DNA from: Terfezia claveryi
Taxonomy: Eukaryota > Ascomycota > Pezizomycetes > Pezizales > Pezizaceae
NCBI GenBank assembly: GCA_015179025.1
Contig: WHUX01000004.1
Span: 496,001 to 560,000, forward strand
Direction: 5' to 3'
Length of the DNA stretch: 64,000 bases
The translations under genes and the position numbers were made by a program. The notes beneath the pieces were generated by a model, which worked only from the letters and a program-made list of their open reading frames with translations, was not told the DNA's origin and did no database searches. This document shows positions 22,776 through 33,875 of this stretch, one piece after another; positions within the stretch are counted from its first letter, which is position 1, and each line of letters opens with the position of its first letter.

Positions 22776-25700
22776 TAGGATTTATCTGACATGGGCACTT
22801 AGTTATCAGCAACTTTAAACTAACAGGGCCCGAGCTATTACCAATTAAATATACCCGCCAGTAAATATTATCACTTGCAATGGGCAAGTGCAGATCCTGC
22901 CAGAATCAGAGCAAATTGTACGGTGTCCCACAACGATTATCGTCAAAGGATGTAACTTCAAGAATGCTTACGCCGCTCAGGATGTATTTTTCAATCGAAG
23001 ATCAAATCAAATGTAAAGCCCTTGAATGTAAAGACCTTGAATGTAAAACTTCCTACTCTGGTTTTCGTTGAAAAAATGTCCGTGGAGAAAAGGCTAAGTA
23101 AGCGTGAAAATATAAATCCCCGATATACGTGAAAGTGCCTCTGTGGGGAAATGGTATGCTGGACCGAGTTCAGTAGTCCTGCAACTCTCGGAGGTCCGCT
23201 TGGGAGGGAGTCCCGGTTAAACAATTAGGGACTCGAGCACAAAACAGACCAGTGTACTTCACTCCGTATTGATATCTGTCGAAGATGCAATGTCCTCTGG
23301 TTGTTCCAGAAGAGTGCTCTGACTGCAAATCTAGATCTGGGAACCGACGAAAAAAGTATGACAGCTGTGCGAGCGACGGCAGTTACACTGCGATTGACTA
23401 AACGTTAAGGATATAGTAATCGGTCGTTAAGATCTGGTGACAGTTTTGATTAAAAGGGGTGCTGAAATAGATGACTGCAGAATAAAAGATGTTAGAGCTC
23501 GTATGAAAGCAAGAAGAGAAAAGCAGCCAAAAGTGCATGCGCAGGCAGACTTGCGAAGGCGGAGTGGAGTGAACCTACTATTAGGGTAAGCTCAAAGCTA
23601 GAAGCAAGAAGCAAAGGCTTCTTAAGGAGAAAATGATATTCGCGGGGGGGGGAGGGGGGGGGGGGGGGGGGCACGGAGAGGGAGGGAGGGGCGGGGCGGT
23701 TGCGAATGGGAAGAGTTCGAAGGAGAGAGAGAAAGCGAGGAGGGGGTGATCTGAAGAAGTTTGTGAAGGGGCCGGGGTTAAAGGGTCCCTGACTGGCTAC
23801 CGCTAAAGAGATACATACCAGAGGGGCAAGAATCAGAAGCTGAATATGAGAATATGACTTAAAACACAAGCAAGGTCGCCAATACTACAAGGTACTTCGG
23901 GTTTGCCCAGTGGTACTACGTGAGATGAGCTGCGGACTCTGGGTACAATCAACCGGTGCCTGAGTACGCCAGGTAGATTCCCAGTTAAAGATCTAGATGT
24001 GATAATTTTATCCCAAGGAATGCGGTTGTGGGACTTGGACGGGTGCCAGGGATGGCCATTGGACTACAATGGAAGACCAAGCCCCAATATTAAGGGACCT
24101 GGTGTTGGTATGTCACGGTAGAGCTACTGTATGTACAAAGTACTCTTTATATAGGTATTCTACTGAAGTATGTAGGAGCTTCATGAATCCCCCCCGTCCC
24201 CTGCAGGAGAAATCACTACTTACTAGAAGGTATTTGGGTGAACGGTAGTCTTCATCGCATCGCCAAAGGAGGCTTAATCTCATCAGCGACTTCTTGCAAA
24301 CAACGCTGAATACTTAACTCTCAAGTACTCTGAGGCATAAGTCTGGTTCTGAGGCATACCGCTAGACTGAAAGAGTGATGACTGGGTGCTACTGTATGTT
24401 TAACCAACGCCTGGTTTATTCCAACACTTCCGCACCCACGAGGCCTAACGCCTGCTTTATAGCACAGGTACCATGGAGTATAAATATAACGATATAGCCG
24501 TGCTATGGCCACCGTCTTTTCTTTCCCAAGGTGAAACAGTTGTTCCCGAAACCCATCAACTCGCCATGGAGATTTGTATGAAGATGGAACACTAGACGGC
24601 TAATATTGATGGGGGTATTTGTCAAGAATGCTGAAAGAGCTATACGATGTGCGGAAATGGGGGGTGAATAGACTCAGGTCGGTGCAAAACTCGTAGGGTC
24701 AATATCACCTCTGACTACATTGGCACATGGCTAATTGAATTTGGGTACGGGATGGCGAAGGTGTTTGAAGATAGTGCTCTGTTATCCTGAAGCGAGGGAA
24801 GAGAGGGAAGCGAGCAAAATATAGTACGGTCCTGTCTCGAAATGTATGCATGCTTCCTACTCCGTACACGCGTGCCTACTCCATATACGAGTGCCATAAA
24901 ATATTTTTAAGGCACGTGGAGTACTTTGTTTTGTTAGTTTCCAAGCCCCACAAGATTACCCCAATCCGTTTCCGTCTTCCATCTCCGCCATGTCTTCCAA
25001 GATGGGGCCTAGTTTGGCCCTCTGGAAGGTCTACGCGGCCTCCAGCGTCAACATTCCGGCGACTGGGAGACAGAGTCTCACCTGTATCTCTGACTGGCGG
25101 AGTCCACACTTCCACTTAGGCGCCTGCCAGACATACGAATGCCCCCATCGCATATTCTCCTCAGCCTAACTGTCAATGAATTGATGCAGTACATCTAGTC
25201 TCTGTGGGAGCTGGACCCCGGCCACACCACCCGGGAATCTGAAACGTCAATGGCAGTTTTGGGGAAACCTCCATCATCATTTTAGCCAATTCCAAGAGAG
25301 TACAGAAACTAATGTCGGCAAGTGTGAGACGTATGCCGTAAGTGAAATCAATGTCCTTTGGGAGACCTTTCTTTCAATTGGCCCAAGTTCGAAAGCAACG
25401 GCCTGACTTTTGTTTTCCATTGGTTTTGTTTTGTGTTTCAATTCCAGCCCTGGTTGCCTGGCGGCCTGCCGACCCTTACCTAAGTGGGTATAAATTAGGC
25501 ATTTTATTTTCTTCTGTGAAACGGTGAAACGTTTAGCATTCAACAGCCCTACACAAACTTTCTCACAATAATACTAGTCTGATTTGGTACGTAACGAACC
25601 TACTGTACTAATTAGCAATACTCTGTAATTGGCCACACTTAATGCCACAACATAATGCCACACCTTTTAGCCACGAATTAACGCCACGAGCTTATGTGAT

Positions 25701-25779
25701 TTCAACCCAAAAAACTGTTTTGCCTAGCTCGATCAGACCCTCTAAGTGGATCAACTCCATAACAAACCCACATGCTATA
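22776..25779. other. Intergenic between divergent PUF and VPS72 genes
   Basis: This 3-kb tract holds the promoters of two divergent genes, a G-run of about 30 bases at 23645-23671, a small direct repeat (GAATGTAAAG/CCTTGAATGTAAAG) at 23010-23050, and one micro-insertion at 24340-24348. AACGCCTGGTTTAT recurs with one mismatch 42 bases later around 24407 and 24447. No gene is supportable. Confidence 0.45.
24340..24348 (+). mobile_element. 9-10-bp TAGTCT-type micro-insertion, TSD CTGAGGCAT(A)
   Basis: CTGAGGCATA occurs at 24330-24339 and 24349-24358, enclosing AGTCTGGTT. Because ten bases match, a 9-bp duplication can be placed either way, giving AAGTCTGGTT or AGTCTGGTTC as the insert. AGTCTGGTT is the first part of the family terminus TAGTCTGGTTGGCAC. 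Confidence 0.75.
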
Positions 25780-27616
25780 ATGCCGAAACGCTCACGCCGG
25801 AAGAGTAGCTCACGCCCAAAACGCAAAAACAGCCCTGTACTCGACCTTGCTGTCAGTGATATTTCAGAGTCAGAACTTGACGCACTCAGTAACCCTGACG
25901 AGAATGACGAAGCCCTCGGCGAGGTACCAGTAGTAGAGTCTCTTGTTGCTGGCCGGCAGAAACGATCCACAGCCGGGAACCGCCTTGCGACACTTCTGGA
26001 TAAGGAAGCAAGTAAAGATGATGATTTGGAGTTACTTTTTGCCGAGGTAGAGGACGACATCGAATTTGAAGCCGAAGATGGCGAAGGGGGGCTTAGCGAT
26101 GTGCAACTAGAGTCATCGGATGAAGATGAAGGGGAGGGAGGAGAGGGGCAAGAAGACCTATCCGGAGAAAGGGAACTACAAGCTGAGGCTCGAGCCGAGA
26201 AAGCAAAGAAACGTAAAGCACCCGAGACCTTTTTCAAGCCATCTAGGAACACAGCTGTGCTCAAAAAGAAAGTCACCATTGTCGAGGCGGAATTGGAAAC
26301 CGTGACTCCGACTGTGGATGGGCAATTGACTCCGTCTGAAGCGGCGCTTAATAGGCATCGTAAGAAGAGCGAGAGGATATCATGGATACCTACAGAAGGC
26401 CCCACCAGGATCTCGTCAAGGAAGTTGTCGGTGAAGAATAGAGAAGTTACACATCACCGATTGAAGGAGTCTGAGGCACGTAGGCTACATACTATTGCAT
26501 TGATGGAGGCAGCAGCAAAGAAGAAAGAGAAGGAGAACCCGAAAAGGGAAATGACCCAGACAGAGCGCCTGGAGGAGGCTAAAAAGACGGAGGCGATGAA
26601 CAAAAAGAGTTTGAACAAGTGGGAGCAGAGTGAGGCCGCTAGGGCGGAACATCAGAGGCTGAAATTAGCTGCACTACACAGTCGGAATCTGAATGGGGCG
26701 GTTATTAGGTGGTGGAGTGGACAGGCAGAGTGGGATGAGAAGGGGAGGTTAGTCAGAGTGGGGAAAAAGTTAATCGAGGAAGTATCAGAGGTAAAGGAGA
26801 AGGATAAGGAGAAGAAGAATAAGGGTGGTCGACCGAGAGGGAAGTTTCAAAAGAATGTTCAAGACCACCCGGAACTTGAGAAGAAAACCAGTGGGCAAAC
26901 AACAGAAGATGAGATAGAACGGAAATCAGTTGAGCCTTCTTCTGCAACAATTCCAAATGCGATATCGTCCATTACACAGCAGCAACCAGTGCAACCTCCA
27001 CCAGATATAGAGCCACCCCGAAGCAGACAAATGCCTAGTATAACAGATTTAACAATCGATTCCCAACCGAAACCAGATACTCTACCCCCCACATTCAGCA
27101 CCGACACGCCTCTACTAGACGGGATTCTCTACTACGCCTCTCTCTCCGAGGACCCATCCAAGCAAACCCCAACCTCCAAGCCAGCAGAGCCTGCACCAAA
27201 CCCACCTCCTCCACCAAAGCCAGAATACTCAACCCACAACCTAGTAATCCTACAAAATTTTGAAGATCCCCAAGTCCAAACTAGGGAAAGCCTAACAAAA
27301 ACCCTATTCCCTAATCACGCTGTTAAACGCGATAGTATGTTTATACACCCCACCCAGTATCCTTTTTTTCCTGTTTCCTCACTACTAATGTGTTTTGTCA
27401 TTTGTTGATATAGAACCCCACCATGACATCTGCTACATCACCTCCGAGCTCGCGCGCTTCAGAGACCCACAGACGGGGATTCCGTACGCGAATATTTGGG
27501 CTTATAAGCAGATTCAGCGGATTAGGAGTGGGCAAGTTAGGTGGAGCTCGTTGTTGGAGGCGTATGTGGGTCCGCGGGATGAGGTTGCGAAGGGGGTTCC
27601 GGATGGGTTCTTGTGA
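25780..27616 (+). CDS. VPS72: Vps72/Swc2 (YL1) subunit of the SWR1 chromatin-remodelling complex
   Basis: This is a nuclear protein that binds histone H2A.Z-H2B and helps SWR1 load the variant. Exons read by eye are 25780-27334 and 27414-27616, giving 585 residues. I chose the ATG at 25780 (MPKRSRRKSSSRPKRK); the frame stays open to an upstream ATG at 25642, but that extension lacks a recognisable motif. The YL1 signature LVAGRQKRSTAGNRLATLLD lies near residue 64, followed by an acidic stretch (DEDEGEGGEGQED) expected for H2A.Z binding. A lysine-rich coiled region comes next, then a proline-rich linker. The C-terminal YL1_C domain is split by the intron: LTKTLFPNHAVKRD / KPHHDICYITSELARFRDPQ / TGIPYANIWAYKQIQRI. 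Confidence 0.92.
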
Positions 27617-28643
27617 GGAGTTGTTTTTGTGTTTGTTTGTTTGGCTTTGGCTTTTGGCCTTGGCAATAAATGTGGATTGTGATATTTGCTGCTATAGGGA
27701 GTTTGGGCGCAGGAGTTATATAGTTGTCCATTTTGAAGATGCACATATAATACTTGCTTGAGTCACACTCTCTACTTGAGTAGTATTGTGTTATTGATTG
27801 TTTATCCAACGGGCCAAAAAAGTGAGTACTTGGAGTTTCGTTGGAGGTAAATTTAAGATCAGGGTAACCCAAATATTGTCACTTAGATAGATATCTATCA
27901 GAAATTCTTGAGGTACAAGAAAAAACAACATACAATATATGTATAACATACCTTTCTTTACTCTTTACCTTCAATCTCATTGCATAACTAGTATCTAATT
28001 CTATTCATCGAAACCCCTTGAAGATGATTCATGCAACAACACATTGAGGGTAACTATAAAAAAACACTTGAATCACCTTTTTTTTAATTTTAATACCCTT
28101 CCATGTAGAGTGCCCCACATTGCCCACTGTCGAGACTTGGATTTTACATTGATTGAAGGCTTAAGCAAATTTGCTTCCAACTGGACATAAAAGGTAAGGC
28201 AGAATGATACAGCAAGAACAGAACGCCCACCAAAAAAATGACAAAAATCTACATTCCTTGTGTCCTCACTTCCTTGTTGGACCTAGTTCACAACCCCAAG
28301 TTCGCGGTAATATACTTATTTATTTAACGAAGTACTACTTCAAAACATGAGACTACTAATACAACGGAGCCATGTGTAGTCTCATGTGATACCCACAGCT
28401 TACTTCTAGGCGTGAGTAATAATCACTTGGCAACGAGGGCTATAAAGGACGATCCTTTTATTGCTCTCCTCCCCTCCACTGATTCGACTACAAATCATTT
28501 GACTACGCCCACCCATCCACTTCCTATAGTTACTTCTGTGTCCTTTATTATTTGAGGACTCGGCGTTGAATGCACTGGTACCGACTCGGAGTATTATAAA
28601 CTTAACTCTTTATGCGTCAACGCCATTATTTGACACTTGAAAC
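27617..28643. other. Intergenic, AT-rich
   Basis: No gene is recognised. At 28346-28386 two copies of the decamer TAGTCTCATG (the terminus of the 5606 hairpin element) face outward from a 21-base segment, as CATGAGACTA (28346-28355) and TAGTCTCATG (28377-28386). Confidence 0.45.
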
Positions 28644-28655
28644 AGGCACGAGACT
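28644..28655 (-). mobile_element. 12-bp micro-insertion (inverted), 9-bp TSD ACTTGAAAC
   Basis: The insert AGGCACGAGACT lies between ACTTGAAAC at 28635-28643 and at 28656-28664. The bases outside differ, so the duplication is exactly nine. Read on the minus strand the insert starts AGTCTCGTGCCT, and the base before it is T, giving the family terminus TAGTCTC. Confidence 0.75.
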
Positions 28656-28983
28656 ACTTGAAACCCAATATCTGACGTGCCAGAGTAGTTAGCCGCCAGG
28701 AGATATGTTCTGGGCCGCTTGCGGGCAGCATACCCACTATGCCCCTCGCAGGCAATTAATTTGATTAATTAATTCGGTAAATAAATTTGATGCGAGATAA
28801 TAGGCCTGATACAAGATATTGCTCTGGGGTGGGCAGGTTGTCCATGCTGAACATCGTATTCATAGTTTAAAAGCCCAGCTGAGATATACATATTACAACA
28901 CCCTGCCCTTGGTTTTCTATTGGTTTATTTACCTTTCTACCTTACTACTCTACCTTACTACTCGACTACCATTCATTTTCGTT

Positions 28984-29487
28984 ATGTCTGTGCATCAGGC
29001 AATGCGTCAGGCCCAGCTGTAAGCTGCTCTCGAGCGCCATCCTAGAGTTCCAGATCACCAACCTATGGAAACTTTTACCAGTGGATCACAAGAAGCCTTT
29101 CATCAGTACCTACGTGATACTCTACATCGCTTGCGATTTGATAATACTCGCTATGATCAATATAAGGGATTGCTTTTACAGGCAGAAGATTCGGGCAATG
29201 GTCCAAAATAGGCAGAAACGAAGAGAAAGCTCGCTTTCGAGTTTTGCAAAAGTTTTATTTGGATGAAGATGAAAAGGAATGAATTATGGACCTGCTGGAT
29301 GTGTCTCGCAAAATGTAAATCAAAGGACTCAGATTCAATTACGGCGCTGCAGTCATTTTCTATGACGGACGTCACAATTGTGCAACCATCGGGCAGCGAC
29401 TATGAAGACCTCGTCCATCCCCAGGCTGAAACAGCCCGACAGGAATCAGAGAAAAGAACTGCGGAAATACAAGGACCTTGGTGATAA
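28984..29487 (+). pseudogene. Unidentified ORF relic with two C-to-T type stops
   Basis: One plus-strand frame runs about 167 codons from ATG 28984 to TGA. It is interrupted only by TAA after MSVHQAMRQAQL and by TAG after EDSGNGPK. Both are in positions where CAA/CAG (Gln) would keep the frame, consistent with cytosine deamination or repeat-induced point mutation. Segments such as EAFHQYLRDTLHRLRFDNTR and AFEFCKSFIWMKMKRN look coding. I recognise no family. It lies just upstream of a GDSGS protease relic and may have belonged to the same gene. Confidence 0.4.
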
Positions 29488-29689
29488 GAGAGCGTTGGGG
29501 CCAGTCAATGATGCAGCACTTGGGATAGTACAGGAAGAAAAGACAAACAACCGGTATGGCAAGATTATGCTCTGATCGCGTTGGTGGTACGTAAACATTC
29601 CCAGCTTATTCTTTAATGTTATAGAAAATACCTCGCAAAGAGTTAACTGAATATCTAAATGAACATCGCTTCTAGAACAGCAAGGAATA

Positions 29690-30000
29690 TCCCATCAAGG
29701 ATTCCTTGACTCCAGGGGCATCACTTGTGGTTTGAACGAAGATATCTGGGCACACGAAGCTCCTTTTGGGGCAGCAGCATTTCTGGAGAAGTCTTTCACC
29801 CGGCCCTCTGGTTGCACTAGTGGGACAGTCAATGGTGTGTGCCTTGACACCAATCTGTAATGCTCCTTGTTTCCTACCAAGACCAATTTTGTCACTAGAA
29901 TGGGTGATAATAGGTGAGGGCAGGGCCCCAATATCCTATGCGGGTGACTCTGGTAGTTTATGGATACGAAGAGAGGAAAGATGGCAATGGTAGCTGGAAT
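29690..30000 (+). pseudogene. Second GDSGS trypsin-like protease relic
   Basis: In one frame, SFTRPSGCTSGTVNGVCLDT aligns with the YTRSTGPTTGAINEIYLDTN segment of the relic at 9.6 kb. In another frame, LEWVIIGEGRAPISYAGDSG followed by SLW aligns with SEWIAIGDGRPEVPMSASGD followed by SGG. The frame change between them and internal stops show that it is broken. The two loci are copies of one decayed family with a chymotrypsin-type active-site serine motif. Confidence 0.5.
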
Positions 30001-33000
30001 AATAGTTGAGGGTATAAGGAAGTACACTATTGGATCCATTAAATAGTTAATAATATCACTCTAGGTAGTTACACCAGCAAGTCGCCAGATCAATTGGTGG
30101 CGTAAAGATATGGGGCGTGAGTTGGAATTTGGGGAGGGTTATAGATATGACAGGTGTAATTATAAATTAAAATAGATGATCCTGATGAGAGGGTATAATA
30201 CAAACCAAATAGTACATTATGAGTATTATCAGGACATTTTTACTCTTTATAAAGTGACATTTCCATACCGAGGAAACCTCTGACCTCATGTAGACTACTG
30301 CCTACTAGTACACATGAGGCTACAACTAATTGCGCGGCATGAGCACGGTGTTTCAACCGGGAAGGTTACCAGTAGTAGCGAGGTAATTAGCATTCCGTCA
30401 ATACTCACTTTTATCTACTTCAGGCCTCACCAGTTTTTTGATTCCTACAACCATTTGCTGACCTGGGTCAGCAAAAGTATGGGTTACCCTGAATCCCTAC
30501 TGAAGCGAGAAGTTATTTCTCACCACTTATCCCTTTACGGAAATAAACTATCATAATTGATCCACTTCCAACAATAGCTTCAATTATCCGATATTTGGAT
30601 GGCGAGCTTCATTACTCTTGTCTATGACTACTCCCCTCCATTGCTGCCCCTAGTTTCGTGAGGCCATAAAACTTAGCATAAGCAGGAAAAAAGTTTCTAG
30701 CTGTACTTGATATTGATTTGAGTTATAAACCAAGAGGGCCTCGAAGCAAAACAAATGAATTTGAGATCATTCCTATTCGTTACTGATTTCACAAGTATAT
30801 GCAGAGGTGGGTTGTTCCTTCAACAGGGCCAAAAAAAAAAAAAAAAAAATTTAAAGTTTATTTGTATTACAGCGCCCTCTGGTTCTATTGTAGACCCAGT
30901 TTATAATCATTTGTAAAGGCCGTACATATATCAGTCTTATATAGTAGAGTATTTCTTCCCAATGATTTGAAGATAGGCAAATGATCAGTGATTATTTTGG
31001 CTCCCTGTTCAAAGATTAGCAAAAAAATATTAAATACTTGCTCTGCATATCCTAATTTTTTTTGATTTGTACTCAATTGATACCTATGGCTTCTCTGGGA
31101 TCCCAAAATTGGAGCTTTCCAATAATGCTTGAAGTAACTGATAGTCTGTGATACTCCTTTCCACTTGTTTGGAGAAGTGTATTGAGAAGAACACTGATTG
31201 GAGTTCTGCTCATCAGTGATAGTAGTAGTCAGGTGTAATGGAGGCGACTAGGAACCCGGTACTGGCAGTAGTGATTGCGGACATGAGGTAAAGCGCAGGA
31301 ATGACGAGATGAAACAAAAATGAACGCTAGAGCTCTACGAGAGTTGCCGTGGGAGTTTGTCTGTAAAATAAAAGAAGGGGAGAGACCCTTAATATCTATG
31401 CATTTCTATTAGGCCCCTGCGAAGCTAATCCTTACAGTTGTTTCCAGACAATGACGCTAATCCAAATCCGGTAGGCTCTGGAAAAGGGTCATACCACCCA
31501 AAGTGGTAATACATTCTGGGTCTATTTTCAGAACATCTAATTCATCACTATCAACAACATACCCCTTTTGAACATCAGCTTTTTGGCATATCCCTTTAAG
31601 GTGCGGTCTTAGGATTCCTACGGGTCCAGACTACCTACGGGTCATCCACCGCAGTACTAGCCTGGCGATTTGAAGTTCAGCTTCCTTTTCTTCAGTCTAT
31701 GGCCGTAATAGAAAATGCTACCATAATATTGCACTAACCATCTCGAGCTACGGGGGAGAGAAACAGTTTCGGTGTTCGCAAGGCCCACTCTAAGTAAATG
31801 TCATTCTTGAGATAGATGATGTCTTTCTTGAGATAGATGTCATCTTTTCAAAAACAACCACGGTAAAAAAAAAAAAAAAAAAGGTTATTATATTAAGCTA
31901 CCAATTAAATGAAATCGGCCTGGGGTACGAGAATATGTGGGTGACTTCTGGTGGCTCGAGAGTAAAATTTTCTCCTGAAATACATGTACATGTTTCTGCC
32001 GTTACGGAATTAAAATTTTGGTCAAAAGGGTTTTAATTTCTATTATACACACGTAGTGTAAATACGCATATCCAATATTAGAGTTACTTTATAGCAAGTT
32101 ACTCAACTAAATAAAAAACAAAGGGATAGAGCGCAAGTAATAAAACGACATAAAAAGGGAATGAGTTTAGAGGTGCAATACAGGTATGTTGAGGATTTAA
32201 TATCATACACTGATTTTGATACTAGGTAAGAGGTTCTGTAAGCCAGCCGTATTGTGATCTCGTACCATTATGTCTGGTAAAGTTCAACAGTCACGGTTAT
32301 TACTCGAGCCTTTCAAGCTAACATATATATCGCGATGCTCTATCCCACTTGCGCTTTATCCCCTTCATGATGTTTGATTACTTGTGCTCTATCCTTTTGT
32401 TCTTTGTTTAATTAAGTATCCCGCTAAAAAATAACCCCAATATTGGATATACCTCTATTTGGTATTTACTACATGTGGTATGGGAGTGTCGCTGTGATAT
32501 TGTAGAGCCTGCGCATACATAGTTATGCCATTCCGGAACGGCCCTGCAATTCCACAACTGCCCAGGCCATTCCGCAACGGCCCAGAACATATATCTATAT
32601 ATTCTAGTTGCACATGAATGTTTTTGGCGGCTGCGAGTTTTGCAGTAAATTTATGCCACCGGCATTATCTCTATATCTCAACGATAGTCCGATCCAATAT
32701 ACATCAGTTGCCCCCCTCTCCCTAAGGTTAAACATTAGCGTTTGATTTGATGATTGAAAAGTCAATGCTATATTTGCTGCGCAATGTAAAATAAGCTCCC
32801 GCTAGATCATCTTGAGACATTTTTCCTTTCCATGTCTGAAGCAAAAGTAGAGTAGAGGGTATAATAATACACTCCTTTCTGTGATACGGGGCGTAGTATA
32901 ACAGTAGGATAAAGGACGATCTAGTGCAATGGCCTCGATGCCTGAGGGGCGGCTGGAGCGTCGACGCTCCTAAGCCCCCTACTATATATTATGCTATTAG

Positions 33001-33366
33001 GAGTAGAGATAATCCAAGCTCTGATAAAAAGAACTTACTAACTGGCTATTGATTTCCGTATAATTTTACCCCACACTGATCACACATCCATTAGAAAACC
33101 ACTGATGTCTAGGCGGGGATGAGGCGTGCAGCCCCGTTAGGGATCTTGATATGATTGAACATTTGCCACAAAAAAAATCCTTATTTGCTTTGTCGGCATG
33201 TAATAATCCTGAGGGCGTTGCAGTCATTGCATCTCACCTTTTGAACCGGATGAGAGTTACAATGTAGAGTAGACAGCGCTGATGCACCGAGGATTGTAGG
33301 ATAGAGCCTGTGGATGGAGGCCGATTTGTGATATCAGTGTAGTATCGAAGCATTGTAGCATCATCA
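30001..33366. other. Gene-free AT-rich tract
   Basis: No intact gene is visible. It contains an 8-bp micro-insertion at 31626-31633, A-runs at 30830-30850 and 31865-31882, a small repeat of TTCTTGAGATAGATG at about 31804-31845, and a palindromic pair CCTCATGT...ACATGAGG at 30283-30318. Short frames (30314-30556 plus, 30885-31106 minus) are unrecognised. Confidence 0.4.
31626..31633 (-). mobile_element. 8-bp micro-insertion CCAGACTA, 9-bp TSD CCTACGGGT
   Basis: The sequence CCAGACTA, the exact reverse complement of TAGTCTGG, is enclosed by CCTACGGGT at 31617-31625 and 31634-31642. This is the shortest member of the set: only the terminal eight bases of the family remain between two intact target duplications. 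Confidence 0.8.
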
Positions 33367-33394
33367 TTGTCCATGACTGGACGCAAGATGCCAG

Positions 33395-33875
33395 AATCAC
33401 CATATCCTCCACCCCAGCGCCTTCAACTCCCTCCCCCGTTGGTAACCAATTCCCTCCCCCTCTCCCCCCAGCAGCCCACTACTCTAAGACGCCCTCATTC
33501 CCCTCCTCCGACTGCGATACCCTCAACTCCCTTCCTCCCCCCTCAACTTCCTCCACCACAACACAACCCCGGCAGCACAACCCACGGCGTTCCTCCTCCG
33601 CCGGTTACACGCGACACAACCCCCGGCGCCCTCCCCCCCATTGCGACAGCCTCAACTCACCAAGGCTATTCTTTGCCCCAGCAATGTGTTTAATATTGAA
33701 GTTGAAGTGAGGTAATCCACGGTGGGGGTAGTTGAGAGTGCCGCGCGCACATACACTCCAGGGAGGGTGTTGAGGGTGCTACTCACAACCTGTGGAAGGA
33801 GGGTAGCAGCTGAAGGCGCCGGGGTTGGTTATACCTCGGAGGTGGGGGTTGAAGGCACCGGTGGGGGGCTTGCGG
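33395..33875. repeat. Degenerate pyrimidine minisatellite with strand switch
   Basis: From about 33395 to 33665 the plus strand is C/T-rich with recurring CCTTCAACTCCCTCC, CCCTCAACTCCC and CCCTCAACTTCC. From about 33718 to 33875 the reverse complements of the same words appear (GTTGAGGGTGC, GGTGGGGGTTGAAGGC). The array therefore inverts its orientation near 33700. A proline-rich frame at 33367-33693 is a by-product of the composition and is not called as a gene. Confidence 0.6.

Noticed and set aside
25642..25779. Upstream in-frame extension of VPS72 to ATG 25642
   Set aside because: The extension has no family resemblance, while the basic MPKRSRRK start fits the family. Kept as an alternative only.
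33367..33693. 108-codon proline-rich open frame
   Set aside because: It is produced by the C-rich minisatellite; there is no domain, and the repeat array explains the composition.
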